A stretch of DNA of 64,000 nucleotides from Micromonospora chaiyaphumensis (GTDB taxonomy: Bacteria > Actinomycetota > Actinomycetes > Mycobacteriales > Micromonosporaceae), in contig NZ_FMCS01000007.1 in assembly GCF_900091435.1 (NCBI RefSeq), positions 1 to 64,000 on the forward strand, in the 5' to 3' direction. Positions 54,724 to 62,255 of the stretch are shown here, piece after piece. Position 1 is the first letter of the stretch. Every line of letters begins with the position of its first letter. A program made the translations under genes and the position numbers. Below the pieces are notes generated by a model that ran no database searches, had not been told where the DNA came from, and was given only the letters and a program-made list of their open reading frames with translations.

Positions 54724-55284
54724 TCAGCGGCCCAGCAGCGGCCGGTAGTCGGCGGCGGTGAGCGGCAGCGAGGACACGTTGCCGTCGGCCCGGGGCACCT
54801 CCAGCGGCTGCCCGTCCCGGCGGAACGCGACGCTGTCGACGTCGGGGCGCTGGGTCAGGGTGCAGACGATCTGCCCGAAGGCGAGGATCTCGTCGTTGCG
54901 GCCGGTCTCCTCGCCGGCCTGCCGCACGTCGACGGTGGCCACGGTGCCGGTCAGGGTGGCGCCGGCCACCGCGACCGTGCCCGGCAGGGCGGTGGCGAGC
55001 CCCCGGTCCCGCTCGGCGCCGTCCGGCCCGGCCAGCAGGTGTTGCAGGTGGGCGTCCACGCCGGGCAGGCCGTCGACCCGGCGGGTGGCCGCCGCGAGCC
55101 CGTCGCCCCGGACGAAGCAGAGCGGCTCGTCCACCCGCCCGTCCGGTTCGGCCGTCGCCGTGCCGGCGGGCGTCGGGAAGCCGCCCGGCGGCGGCTGGAC
55201 CCGCCGGGGCTCGTCGTCGACCGGCACCCCGCAGCCGCCGAGCAGCGCGGCGGCGAGCAGCACCGGAAGCAGTCGCCGGGTCAT
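54724..55284 (-). CDS. GerMN-domain lipoprotein
   Basis: 186 residues. A lipoprotein signal with lipobox ALLGGC is followed by a Pro-rich spacer and one GerMN (sporulation/germination-type) domain: LCFVRGDGLAAATRRVDGLP, LQHLLAGPDGAERDRGLATA, VDVRQAGEETGRNDEILAFG and QIVCTLTQRPDVDSVAFRRD. The ATG overlaps the kinase stop by 4 nt, so the lipoprotein is made together with the two-component system and may be its extracellular partner, comparable to LpqB next to MtrAB. Confidence 0.85.
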   Translation of the reverse strand: MTRRLLPVLLAAALLGGCGVPVDDEPRRVQPPPGGFPTPAGTATAEPDGRVDEPLCFVRGDGLAAATRRVDGLPGVDAHLQHLLAGPDGAERDRGLATALPGTVAVAGATLTGTVATVDVRQAGEETGRNDEILAFGQIVCTLTQRPDVDSVAFRRDGQPLEVPRADGNVSSLPLTAADYRPLLGR

Positions 55285-56630
55285 CCGCCGGCCCCCGGCA
55301 GCTCGACCCGGAACCGGGCGCCCCGGTCGCGGTCGACCACGGCCGCGTGCCCGCCGTGCGCGGCGGCGTGCTGGGCCACCAGGGCGAGGCCCAGGCCGGT
55401 GCCGTCGGTGCCGGCCCGCGCGTGGGCGGCCCGGCCCCGGACGAAGCGGTCGAAGATGACCTCCCGGTCGGCCTCCGGCACGCCCGGCCCCTCGTCGTCG
55501 ACCTCCAGCACGCCGATCCCGTCGTGCAGCCCGAGGCGTACGGCGACCGGGCCGCCGCCGTAGCGCACGGCGTTGTCGAGCAGGTTGAGCAGGATCTGCT
55601 CGACCCGGCGCCGGTCGACCCGCCACTGGGCCGGGGTGCCGGCGGCCACCTCGACGAGGCTCTCCGGCAGCGCCCGCTCCCGGCAGGCGGCGCGGGCCAG
55701 CGCGGGCACGTCGACCGTGTCGCGGTGCGCGGGCTGTTCGGTGCGGGCCAACTGGATCAGGTCGTCCACCAGGCGTTGGAACCGGGCCACCTCGTCGGCC
55801 ACCAGTCCCGCCGCGGTCGCGGTGCGCGCGTCCTGGTGTTCCTGGCGGCGGGTCAGCACGCTCGCGGCGGCGGCCAGGGTCTGCAACGGGGAGCGCAACT
55901 CGTGACTGACGTCGGCGGCGAACCGGCGGTCCCGCTCGATCCGCCGTACCAGCTGGTCGACCATGTGGTTGAACGAGGTGGAGAGCCGGGTGAGGTCCGG
56001 GTCGGTGGTGGGGTCGAGCCGGGTGGCGAAGTCGCCGGCGGCGATCCGCTCGGCGGCGTCGGCGACCGCGGTGAGCGGCCGGACGCTGTGCCGGGTCGCG
56101 TACCAGCCGAGGGCGGCGCCGGCCCCGGCGACCATGATGGCCACCGCGGTCAGTGCCAGCCCGACCACCTGGAAGGTCCCCTCGACCTCGCGCAACGAGG
56201 TCAGCTCGTAGTAGCCCAGCTCGCCGGCGAGCGGGACGCCGACCAGCAGGGTCGGCTGCCCGTCCAGCCGGACCCGCTGCACGGCCGGCTGGCCGGCGGC
56301 GACCATGCGTTGCAGCTCCACCGGGACCGAGCCGGCCCCGACGTCGGCGGTGCGGGCGTACCAGCCGTCGCGCAGGTGCAGCAACGGGCGGCGGCTGCTG
56401 CCGGTGTCCAGGGAGCGCAGGACCGCCACCACGTCCGGAGTCCCGGTGTCCAGCCCGGACCGGACCACCGCGGCGTCGTAGTAGGCGGCCCGGACGGCGG
56501 TGCGCTCCCGCTCGTCGAGCAGCGAGCGGCGCGTCAGGTCGTACGAGAAGAGGGCCATCACCGCGGCGAGCAGCAACGCGCCGACGGCGAACGCGGCGGT
56601 CACGCGGGCGCGCAGTCCGAGGCGGGTCAT
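55281..56630 (-). CDS. Membrane sensor histidine kinase
   Basis: 449 residues. TM1 (AAFAVGALLLAAVMALFSYD), an extracellular sensor of about 120 residues, TM2 (VGLALTAVAIMVAGAGAALG), HAMP (RHSVRPLTAVADAAERIAAG), HisKA with His243 (FAADVSHELRSPLQTLAAAA) and HATPase (LLNLLDNAVRYGGGPVAV, VDDEGPGVPE, DGTGLGLALV). It is coupled by ATGA overlaps to the response regulator before it and the GerMN lipoprotein after it. The layout is MtrB/CseC-like; the signal is unknown. Confidence 0.92.
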   Translation of the reverse strand: MTRLGLRARVTAAFAVGALLLAAVMALFSYDLTRRSLLDERERTAVRAAYYDAAVVRSGLDTGTPDVVAVLRSLDTGSSRRPLLHLRDGWYARTADVGAGSVPVELQRMVAAGQPAVQRVRLDGQPTLLVGVPLAGELGYYELTSLREVEGTFQVVGLALTAVAIMVAGAGAALGWYATRHSVRPLTAVADAAERIAAGDFATRLDPTTDPDLTRLSTSFNHMVDQLVRRIERDRRFAADVSHELRSPLQTLAAAASVLTRRQEHQDARTATAAGLVADEVARFQRLVDDLIQLARTEQPAHRDTVDVPALARAACRERALPESLVEVAAGTPAQWRVDRRRVEQILLNLLDNAVRYGGGPVAVRLGLHDGIGVLEVDDEGPGVPEADREVIFDRFVRGRAAHARAGTDGTGLGLALVAQHAAAHGGHAAVVDRDRGARFRVELPGAGG

Positions 56631-57301
56631 CGCTGGAGCTTGTAGCCGAGGCCGCGGAGGGTGACCAGGTGCCGGGGGTTGGCCGGGTCCGGCTCGATCT
56701 TCTGCCGCAACCGGCCCACGTGCACGTCGACCAGCCGTTCGTCGCCGGTCTCGTACCCCCAGACCCGGCGCAGCAACTGCTGGCGGGACAGCACCCGGCC
56801 GGCGTGCTCGGCCAGCTCGCAGAGCAGCCGGAACTCGGTGCGGGTCACCGCGACGGGCCGGCCGGCGCGGCGGACCTCGCCGGCCTCGGCGCTGATCTCC
56901 AGGTCACCGAAGACCTGGGCGGGGACGGCGTCGGTCAGGACCCGGCCGCGCCGGCGCAGGGCCCGCAGCCGGGCGGACAGCTCCTTGATCGCCACCGGCT
57001 TGACCACGTAGTCATCGGCCCCGGCCTCCAGCGCGGCGACGATGTCGTGGGTGTCGTCGCGGGCGCTGACCACCACGATCGGGACGTCGTCGTCGCGGCG
57101 CAGCCGGCGGATGCACTCGAACCCGTCGAGGCCGGGCAGCATCAGGTCCACCAGCACGTGGTCGGCGGGCTCCTCCCGCTGCCGGCGCAACCCCTCCTCG
57201 GCGGTCGCCGCTCCGGACGCGGAGTAGCCCTCCTCCTCCAGGGCGAGCAGCAGTGCGAGCCGGATACGGTCGTCGTCCTCGATCACCAGTACGGCCGTCA
57301 T
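56627..57301 (-). CDS. OmpR-family response regulator
   Basis: 224 residues. The receiver has the acidic pair in VLVIEDDDRIRLALLLALE, phosphoryl Asp52 (HVLVDLMLPGLDG) and Lys in DDYVVKPVAIKELSARLRAL. The DNA-binding winged helix is LTRTEFRLLC-type (VTRTEFRLLCELAEHAGRVL), QLLRRVWGYETGDERLVDVH and LVTLRGLGYKLQR. The start at MTAVLVIED is where receivers begin. It is the first gene of a three-gene coupled operon. TGTCAT direct repeats spaced 11 bp lie upstream, matching the kind of site such proteins bind. Confidence 0.92.
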   Translation of the reverse strand: MTAVLVIEDDDRIRLALLLALEEEGYSASGAATAEEGLRRQREEPADHVLVDLMLPGLDGFECIRRLRRDDDVPIVVVSARDDTHDIVAALEAGADDYVVKPVAIKELSARLRALRRRGRVLTDAVPAQVFGDLEISAEAGEVRRAGRPVAVTRTEFRLLCELAEHAGRVLSRQQLLRRVWGYETGDERLVDVHVGRLRQKIEPDPANPRHLVTLRGLGYKLQR

Positions 57302-57360
57302 ATGCGCATCATGACCGCCCGCCCCCACGTCGCCCAACCGCGTCCGCCGTTCCCGGCTTT

Positions 57361-57377
57361 TGTCATGGAACTGTCAT
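57361..57377. promoter_or_regulatory. Direct repeat TGTCAT-N5-TGTCAT, response-regulator box candidate
   Basis: Two TGTCAT copies start 11 bp apart, the spacing typical of OmpR/PhoB-family sites, in the divergent gap between the response regulator and the GlsB-like gene. A 7-bp inverted repeat (ACCCTCC 57391-57397, GGAGGGT 57409-57415) lies further on. Confidence 0.5.
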
Positions 57378-57456
57378 ACAACCGCGGGATACCCTCCACG
57401 GTCCTTACGGAGGGTGGGAGCCGGAACCGGACACCGGGACCGGCGAGGGAGGAACC

Positions 57457-57771
57457 GTGGAGGGCAGCACGCTGGTCGGGGCGCTCGTCGTCGGGCTCGC
57501 CGTCGGCGCGGTGGGTCGCCTGGTCGTGCCGGGGCGCACGGCCGCGCCGGTCTGGCTGACCCTCGCGCTCGGCGTGGCCGCCGCGCTGCTCGGCGCGATC
57601 GTCGCGGGCCTCGTGGACACCGCGCCCGGCGGGCCGGCGGTGTGGCCGCTGGTCGTGGAGTCCGGCTTCGCCGCCGCGGCGGTCGTCCTCGCGGTGCTGG
57701 CCGCGGGGCGCCCGGCGCCCGGGAAGCAACCGCCGCCCCGACCGGGCGTGCGACGGGAGGAGGGATCGTGA
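57457..57771 (+). CDS. GlsB/YeaQ/YmgE-like small membrane protein
   Basis: 104 residues with three hydrophobic segments: LVGALVVGLAVGAVGRLVVP, WLTLALGVAAALLGAIVAGL and VESGFAAAAVVLAVLAAG. The first (GlxVGaxxRLxxPG pattern) is the signature of the transglycosylase-associated/GlsB stress-response family. GGGAGGAACC precedes the GTG. Its stop overlaps the next GTG start (GTGA), so it heads a coupled GlsB-STAS-BON unit. Confidence 0.8.
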   Translation: MEGSTLVGALVVGLAVGAVGRLVVPGRTAAPVWLTLALGVAAALLGAIVAGLVDTAPGGPAVWPLVVESGFAAAAVVLAVLAAGRPAPGKQPPPRPGVRREEGS

Positions 57772-58364
57772 CGGTCGTACCGGCGGAGCACCTGATGCTG
57801 CTCATCTGCGACACCTGCGGTGACAGCGTCAGGGGCACCGGCTGCACCCTGCCCGACGCCGAGGTGGTCTGGACGCTGGTGTTCGAGAACGGCTGGGCCG
57901 GCTCGCCCTTCGCCTCCGGGCCCCACCACTGCCCGCGGTGCAGCGCCCGGGCCACCGTGGCGGACGGGGGCCTGGGCGTCGACGACCTGGACGAGGTCGG
58001 CGGAGCCCCGGCCGTCCCCGAGGCCGACGCCGCCGAGCCGGTACGCCGGGCGCTGGCCGAGGCCGTCACGGTGGGCGACCGCGTGCTGGTCGACCTCAGC
58101 GCGGTCGAGGTGATCGACTCGGCCGGGCTCGGGCTGCTGGTGCGGGCCCGGCAGGAGACCCGGCGGGACGGGCGGCGGCTGTGCCTCGTGGCGCCGTCCC
58201 GGTTCGTGCGCACCGTGCTGCACACCATGCGGCTGGACGGGGTCTTCGCGGTCTTCGACAGCCGCGCCGGGGCGCTGGCCGGGTCGGTCCGGGCGGTGCC
58301 GGCCCGCCGGTCCGAGACGGCGGTGGAGAGCCGCGAACCCGCGGAAGGAGCGCGCGCCTCGTGA
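57768..58364 (+). CDS. STAS-domain anti-sigma antagonist with N-terminal Cys-rich (zinc-ribbon-like) domain
   Basis: 198 residues. The N-terminal ~65 residues carry ICDTCGDSVRGTGC and, after a strand, HHCPRCSA, a possible zinc ribbon with two Cys pairs. Residues ~85-175 are a STAS domain: RVLVDLSAVEVIDSAGLGLL (with the phosphorylatable Ser of the DSxG motif), RLCLVAPSRFVRTVLHTMRL and DGVFAVFDSRAGAL. STAS antagonists release SigB/F-type sigma factors from anti-sigma kinases, so it may act on the sigma factor encoded 3 kb away. GGGAGGAGGGATC precedes the GTG. Confidence 0.8.
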   Translation: MTVVPAEHLMLLICDTCGDSVRGTGCTLPDAEVVWTLVFENGWAGSPFASGPHHCPRCSARATVADGGLGVDDLDEVGGAPAVPEADAAEPVRRALAEAVTVGDRVLVDLSAVEVIDSAGLGLLVRARQETRRDGRRLCLVAPSRFVRTVLHTMRLDGVFAVFDSRAGALAGSVRAVPARRSETAVESREPAEGARAS

Positions 58365-58651
58365 TGCCCTGGCCGTTCCCCGACTTCCCGTTCGCCGAGG
58401 ACGGGCAGCCCGCGCCCGACGGTGCGGACGTGCGGCTCGCCGCCCTGGTGGCGCAGCGGCTGAGCATCGACTGGACCACCCGGCGGCAGCAGATCACCGT
58501 CACGGTGCAGAACCGGGTGGTGATCCTGGCCGGGATGGTGGCCGACGCGGAGACCCGGCGGGTCGCCGGCGAGCTGGCCTGGGACGTGTCCGGGGTGTTC
58601 GACGTCTGCAACGCGCTCCGGCTGCGCGCCGGGCGGCGCCGCGGTCGCTGA
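58361..58651 (+). CDS. BON-domain protein
   Basis: 96 residues counted from GTG, or 95 from the ATG one codon later. The BON-type fold shows VRLAALVAQRLSIDWTTRRQ, QITVTVQNRVVILAGMVADA, ETRRVAGELAWDVSGVFDVC and NALRLRAGRRR; BON domains usually contact membranes or surfaces. There is no signal peptide. Its start overlaps the STAS gene stop (GTGATG), and AAGGAG lies about 11 nt upstream, so it is the third gene of the coupled unit. Confidence 0.8.
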   Translation: MMPWPFPDFPFAEDGQPAPDGADVRLAALVAQRLSIDWTTRRQQITVTVQNRVVILAGMVADAETRRVAGELAWDVSGVFDVCNALRLRAGRRRGR

Positions 58652-58690
58652 GGCGGTTGCATGGATCGGCGTCCACCTCTACCCTCGGCG

Positions 58691-58704
58691 TGGGAGCGCT
58701 CCCG
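58691..58704 (+). promoter_or_regulatory. CebR-type operator upstream of the GH5 cellulase
   Basis: TGGGAGCGCTCCCG matches 13 of 14 bases of the palindrome TGGGAGCGCTCCCA bound by the cellobiose-responsive LacI-family repressor CebR in actinobacteria. It lies 80 nt before the cellulase start. Confidence 0.85.
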
Positions 58705-58783
58705 AACCTGCCGCGTCGGACTTTCCGGGCGAGTTCACGACGGGCACCGTCCACCAACCACCCACCAGATGGGACGATCCCGC

Positions 58784-60244
58784 ATGTTCTCGATCCCCCG
58801 CCCGTCCCGGCGGCACCTCCTCGTGGGCGGCGCCGTCGGTGCGCTGGCCCTGGCCGCGACGGCCGTCCTGCCGTCGACGAACGCGATGGCGGCGACCGGC
58901 TGCGCCGTCACGTACACCACCAACTCGTGGCAGGGCGGCTTCACCGCCACGGTCACCGTCAAGAACCTCGGCGACCCGGTGAACGGCTGGACCCTGGGCT
59001 TCAGCTTCCCCGACGCCGGCCAGCGCGTCACCCAGGGCTGGTCGGCGACCTGGCAGCAGAGCGGCAGCGCCGTCACCGCGCGGAGCATGAGCTACAACGG
59101 CTCCCTCGGCACCGGCGCGAGCACCACCGTCGGCTTCAACGGCTCCTGGACCGGCGCCAACCCGTCCCCCACGGCGTTCACCCTGAACGGGACGGCGTGC
59201 ACCGGCGGGACCACGACGCCCACGACGCCGCCACCCACCACCACTCCCCCGCCCACCACCCCGCCACCGACCACGCCGCCCCCGACGACGCCCCCGCCCA
59301 CCGGCACCACCCCGGTGGCGATCAACGGTCAGTTGCGGGTGTGCGGGGTCAACCTCTGCAACCAGTACGGCCGGCCGATCCAGCTGCGCGGCATGAGCTC
59401 CCACGGGTTGCAGTGGTTCGCCAACTGCTACAACGACGCCTCGCTCGACGCGCTGGCCAACGACTGGCAGGCCGACCTGTTCCGCATCTCGATGTACGTG
59501 CAGGAGCAGGGCTACGAGACCAACCCGGCCGGCTTCACCAACCAGGTCAACACCCTCGTGGACAAGGCGGCCGCCCGCGGCCTGTACGCGCTGATCGACT
59601 TCCACACGCTGACCCCGGGTGACCCGACGTACAACCTGGAGCGGGCGAAGACCTTCTTCGCGGCGGTCTCGGCCCGCAACGCGGCCAAGAACAACGTGAT
59701 CTACGAGATCACCAACGAGCCGAACGGCGTGAGCTGGTCGACCATCCGGAACTACGCCGAGCAGGTCATCCCGGTGATCCGGGCGAACGACCCGGACGCC
59801 GTGGTCATCGTCGGCACCCGGGGCTGGTCGTCGCTGGGCGTCTCCGAGGGCGGCAACTCCGACGAGATCGTCAACAATCCGGTGCGGGCCGACAACATCA
59901 TGTACACGTTCCACTTCTACGCGGCGTCGCACAAGGACAACTACCGCAACGAGGTGCAGCGGGCCGCCGCCCGGCTGCCGCTGTTCGTCACCGAGTTCGG
60001 CACGGTGACGTACACCGGCGACGGCGCGGTCGACACGGCCAGCAGCACCGCGTGGCTCGACCTGCTGGACCGGCTGAAGATCAGCTACGCGAACTGGACG
60101 TACTCCGACGCGAGTGAGGGCAGCGCGGCGTTCCGGCCGGGCACCTGCGCGGGCGGCAGCTACGCCGGCACCGCGGTGCTCACCGACTCCGGGAACTTCA
60201 TGCGCAGCCGCATCCGCACTCCGGACAACTTCCCCACCTCCTGA
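58784..60244 (+). CDS. Secreted GH5 endoglucanase (cellulase) with N-terminal CBM2
   Basis: 486 residues. The signal peptide has a twin-arginine pattern (SRRHLLVGG) and ends near NAMA. CBM2 covers ~38-135 (CAVTYTTNSWQGGFTATVTV, FTLNGTAC), followed by a Pro/Thr linker. The GH5 catalytic domain (~185-486) has the acid/base Glu312 (EITNEPNG) and nucleophile Glu404 (VTEFGT), with LRGMSSHGLQWF and ADLFRISMYVQEQGY typical of subfamily GH5_2. It cleaves beta-1,4-glucan. A Met five codons upstream is an alternative start. The CebR-type operator indicates induction by cellobiose. Confidence 0.93.
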   Translation: MFSIPRPSRRHLLVGGAVGALALAATAVLPSTNAMAATGCAVTYTTNSWQGGFTATVTVKNLGDPVNGWTLGFSFPDAGQRVTQGWSATWQQSGSAVTARSMSYNGSLGTGASTTVGFNGSWTGANPSPTAFTLNGTACTGGTTTPTTPPPTTTPPPTTPPPTTPPPTTPPPTGTTPVAINGQLRVCGVNLCNQYGRPIQLRGMSSHGLQWFANCYNDASLDALANDWQADLFRISMYVQEQGYETNPAGFTNQVNTLVDKAAARGLYALIDFHTLTPGDPTYNLERAKTFFAAVSARNAAKNNVIYEITNEPNGVSWSTIRNYAEQVIPVIRANDPDAVVIVGTRGWSSLGVSEGGNSDEIVNNPVRADNIMYTFHFYAASHKDNYRNEVQRAAARLPLFVTEFGTVTYTGDGAVDTASSTAWLDLLDRLKISYANWTYSDASEGSAAFRPGTCAGGSYAGTAVLTDSGNFMRSRIRTPDNFPTS

Positions 60245-60251
60245 CCGGCGC

Positions 60252-60290
60252 GACCGGCGGTGGCCCTCCCCGGGCGGGCCGCCGTCGGTC
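60252..60290 (+). terminator. Hairpin terminator after the GH5 gene
   Basis: A 15-bp stem with two imperfect pairs and a 9-nt loop, 7 nt after the stop; it touches the convergent gene's stop codon. Confidence 0.55.
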
Positions 60291-61191
60291 AGTCCCCGAG
60301 CAGGCCGGCCCGGCGCCAGAGCGCCCGGCCGGGCCCGGCGACCAGCCCCAGCTCGGTCAGGTGGTCGGCGATGCGCTGGGCCGACCAGCGCAGGGTGGCC
60401 CGCCAGTGCGGGTTGGACCGGGCCGCGGCCACCCCGACGGCCGGCGGGATGCCGACCGCGGCGTACGCGCGTGGGTTGACCAGCCGGCGGGTGATCGAGT
60501 ACGCCGCCCGCCCGATCACCAGCCGCGCGTAGGCCAGCCCGAGCGGGCCGGCCGCCTCGACCTGGCGGGTCAGCTCGTCCCGGGCGAAGCGCACGTGCCG
60601 GGCCTCCTCGACCACGTGGATCCGGGACACCATCCGGATCAGCGGCTGGATCGACTCGTCGGCCATGGCCTCGCGCTGGAACGCGTCGAGGATCTCCTCG
60701 GCGATGAGGATCGCCGCGTACATCCGCGGGCCGGTGGCGGTGGCCTTGAGCCAGCGCCCGAGCAGGTGGTCGAACGGATCGGCCCGGTAGACCGGGCAGC
60801 CCATGGCCTCGATGAGCCGGCCGAACATGATGGAGTGCCGGCACTCGTCGGCGACCTCGGTGAGCGCGTACTGGGCGTGCCGGGTGGTCGGGTCGGCGTC
60901 GTAGTAGTGCCGGATGAGCATCTGCATGAGGATCGTCTCGAACCACAACCCGGCGCTCGCCGCGCTGGCCACCTCGTGCTTGGTCAGCTCGATCCGCTGC
61001 TCCTCGCTCAGCCCCGCCCACAGCTCCGTGCCGTAGAGGCTGCTGCGCTGCGGCGGCATCCAGTAGGCCCCGGTGACGGGCGGTGCCGACCAGTCGATGT
61101 CGACGACGGGGTCGTAGCTCGTGCGCACCGAGGCGGCGAGCAGGCGGGTGGCCACCGCCTCGCGCGGGAATCCGGCCGGCGTCCCCTCCAT
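60289..61191 (-). CDS. AurF-like diiron oxygenase
   Basis: 300 residues, all-helical and ferritin-like. The diiron ligands are visible as Glu in ELTKHEVASAASAGLWFE, ECRH in YALTEVADECRHSIMFG, Glu in LIAEEILDAF and EEARH in HVVEEARHVRFARDEL. This pattern matches the AurF/CmlI family of N-oxygenases that oxidise aromatic amines. The ending GRALWRRAGLLGD is common in actinobacterial copies. GGAGGGGTC precedes the ATG. It is divergent from a TetR gene with a palindrome between. The substrate is unknown. Confidence 0.85.
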   Translation of the reverse strand: MEGTPAGFPREAVATRLLAASVRTSYDPVVDIDWSAPPVTGAYWMPPQRSSLYGTELWAGLSEEQRIELTKHEVASAASAGLWFETILMQMLIRHYYDADPTTRHAQYALTEVADECRHSIMFGRLIEAMGCPVYRADPFDHLLGRWLKATATGPRMYAAILIAEEILDAFQREAMADESIQPLIRMVSRIHVVEEARHVRFARDELTRQVEAAGPLGLAYARLVIGRAAYSITRRLVNPRAYAAVGIPPAVGVAAARSNPHWRATLRWSAQRIADHLTELGLVAGPGRALWRRAGLLGD

Positions 61192-61209
61192 GACCCCTCC
61201 ACAGTTGAC

Positions 61210-61230
61210 GTAACTTCGAGTAACTGTTAC
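61210..61230. promoter_or_regulatory. Operator candidate between AurF-like and TetR genes
   Basis: The 11-bp palindrome GTAAC-T-GTTAC (61220-61230) and a further GTAAC (61210-61214) lie in the 49-nt divergent gap, suited to TetR autoregulation and control of the diiron gene. Confidence 0.6.
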
Positions 61231-61240
61231 GAGTGGTAGC

Positions 61241-61957
61241 ATGCGACGCACCTCCACGGATGTCAATGGCCCGGACGGCACCCCGGAGCCGCCCACGGCC
61301 CGGCCCACCGGCCGGCGGGACCGCTGGGCCGGCCACCGCGAGCAGCGGCGCCAGGAGTTGATCGGCGCGGCCGTGCAGGCACTGCTGCGGCACGGGCCGA
61401 CCGTCGACATGGACCAGGTCGCCGCCACGGCCGGGGTCAGCAAGCCGGTGCTCTACCGCTACTTCGCCGACAAGGCGCAGCTCTGGCTGGCCGTCAGCGA
61501 GGTGGTGGCCGCCCGGGTCGTCGACGCCGTGGCCCCCGCCGTCGAACGGGTCCGCGAGGAGCGCGCCCTGGTCGAGGCGACCATCGACGCCTACCTGAGC
61601 GTCATCGAGTCCGAGCCGACGCTCTACCGGTTCCTGCTGCACGAGGCCGGCCATCCCGGCATCCAGCAGGTGGTGGCCGGCACCAGCCGGCAGGTGGCCA
61701 CCGGCCTGGCCCGGGTCATCGGCGACCGGCTGCGCGCGCTCGGGCTCGACGCCGGCCCCGCCGAACCCTGGGCGTACGGGCTTGTCGGTTTCGTGCAGGC
61801 GGTCGGCGACTGGTGGGCCACCCACGGCCAGCCGATCCGCCGGGCGGCCCTCACCGACTACCTGACCACCCTGCTCTGGAGCGGCATCGAGGGAGTCCGG
61901 CGCGGCGCCGACCTGCCTCACGAACTGACCCGCGCGCACGAGCGGATCGAGCCGTGA
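61241..61957 (+). CDS. TetR-family regulator
   Basis: 238 residues. The first 30 are disordered and Pro/Arg-rich. The DNA-binding head is HREQRRQELIGAAVQALLRH, VDMDQVAATAGVSKPVLYRY and FADKAQLWLAVSE. The ligand domain follows (ERALVEATIDAYLSVIESEP, FLLHEAGHPGIQQVV, YGLVGFVQAVGDWWATHGQP), of the type found in regulators of fatty-acid or lipid genes. Its GTGA overlap with the next gene shows co-translation. It probably represses itself and the divergent AurF-like gene. Confidence 0.88.
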   Translation: MRRTSTDVNGPDGTPEPPTARPTGRRDRWAGHREQRRQELIGAAVQALLRHGPTVDMDQVAATAGVSKPVLYRYFADKAQLWLAVSEVVAARVVDAVAPAVERVREERALVEATIDAYLSVIESEPTLYRFLLHEAGHPGIQQVVAGTSRQVATGLARVIGDRLRALGLDAGPAEPWAYGLVGFVQAVGDWWATHGQPIRRAALTDYLTTLLWSGIEGVRRGADLPHELTRAHERIEP

Positions 61958-62229
61958 GCTGGCAGGGCCCGGCCGAGATCGCCGGCACCACGGTCCGGCT
62001 GCACGCCAGCGGGCGCTGGGAGCCGGTCGACGGGCGCTACCACTGGGCGGGCCGGATCGAGCCGGAGCCGCGCATGCTGCGGCTGCTCCGCTCCGGCCGG
62101 CGCGACGTCGAGGTCCGGGTCGGCGAGCGGGTCGCCCGGGGCCGGCTCGCCGAGGCCGACCCGTGGGGCGGGGTACGGATCACCGGCGTCGGCCAGCCGC
62201 CCTGGCCACCCGGCGCCGACGAGGACTGA
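61954..62229 (+). CDS. DUF4873-type small protein
   Basis: 91 residues starting with GTG inside the TetR stop region (GTGA). Visible blocks are PAEIAGTTVRLHASGRWEPV, DGRYHWAGRIEPEPRMLRLL, DVEVRVGERVARGRLAEADP and WGGVRITGVGQPPWP, matching the beta-rich DUF4873 pattern often fused to or found beside monooxygenases. That agrees with the AurF-like oxygenase next door. No catalytic residue can be named. Confidence 0.75.
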   Translation: MSWQGPAEIAGTTVRLHASGRWEPVDGRYHWAGRIEPEPRMLRLLRSGRRDVEVRVGERVARGRLAEADPWGGVRITGVGQPPWPPGADED

Positions 62230-62242
62230 CCGCCGGCCGGCG

Positions 62243-62248
62243 TACCGT
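62243..62248 (+). promoter_or_regulatory. -10 element of the YdcF-like gene (leaderless)
   Basis: TACCGT, 7 nt before the GTG start. Confidence 0.5.
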
Positions 62249-62255
62249 GGGTCGG

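Noticed and set aside
59215..59320. Repetitive ACC/CCG-rich stretch in the GH5 gene
   Set aside because: It is the Pro/Thr linker between CBM2 and the catalytic domain, common in cellulases.
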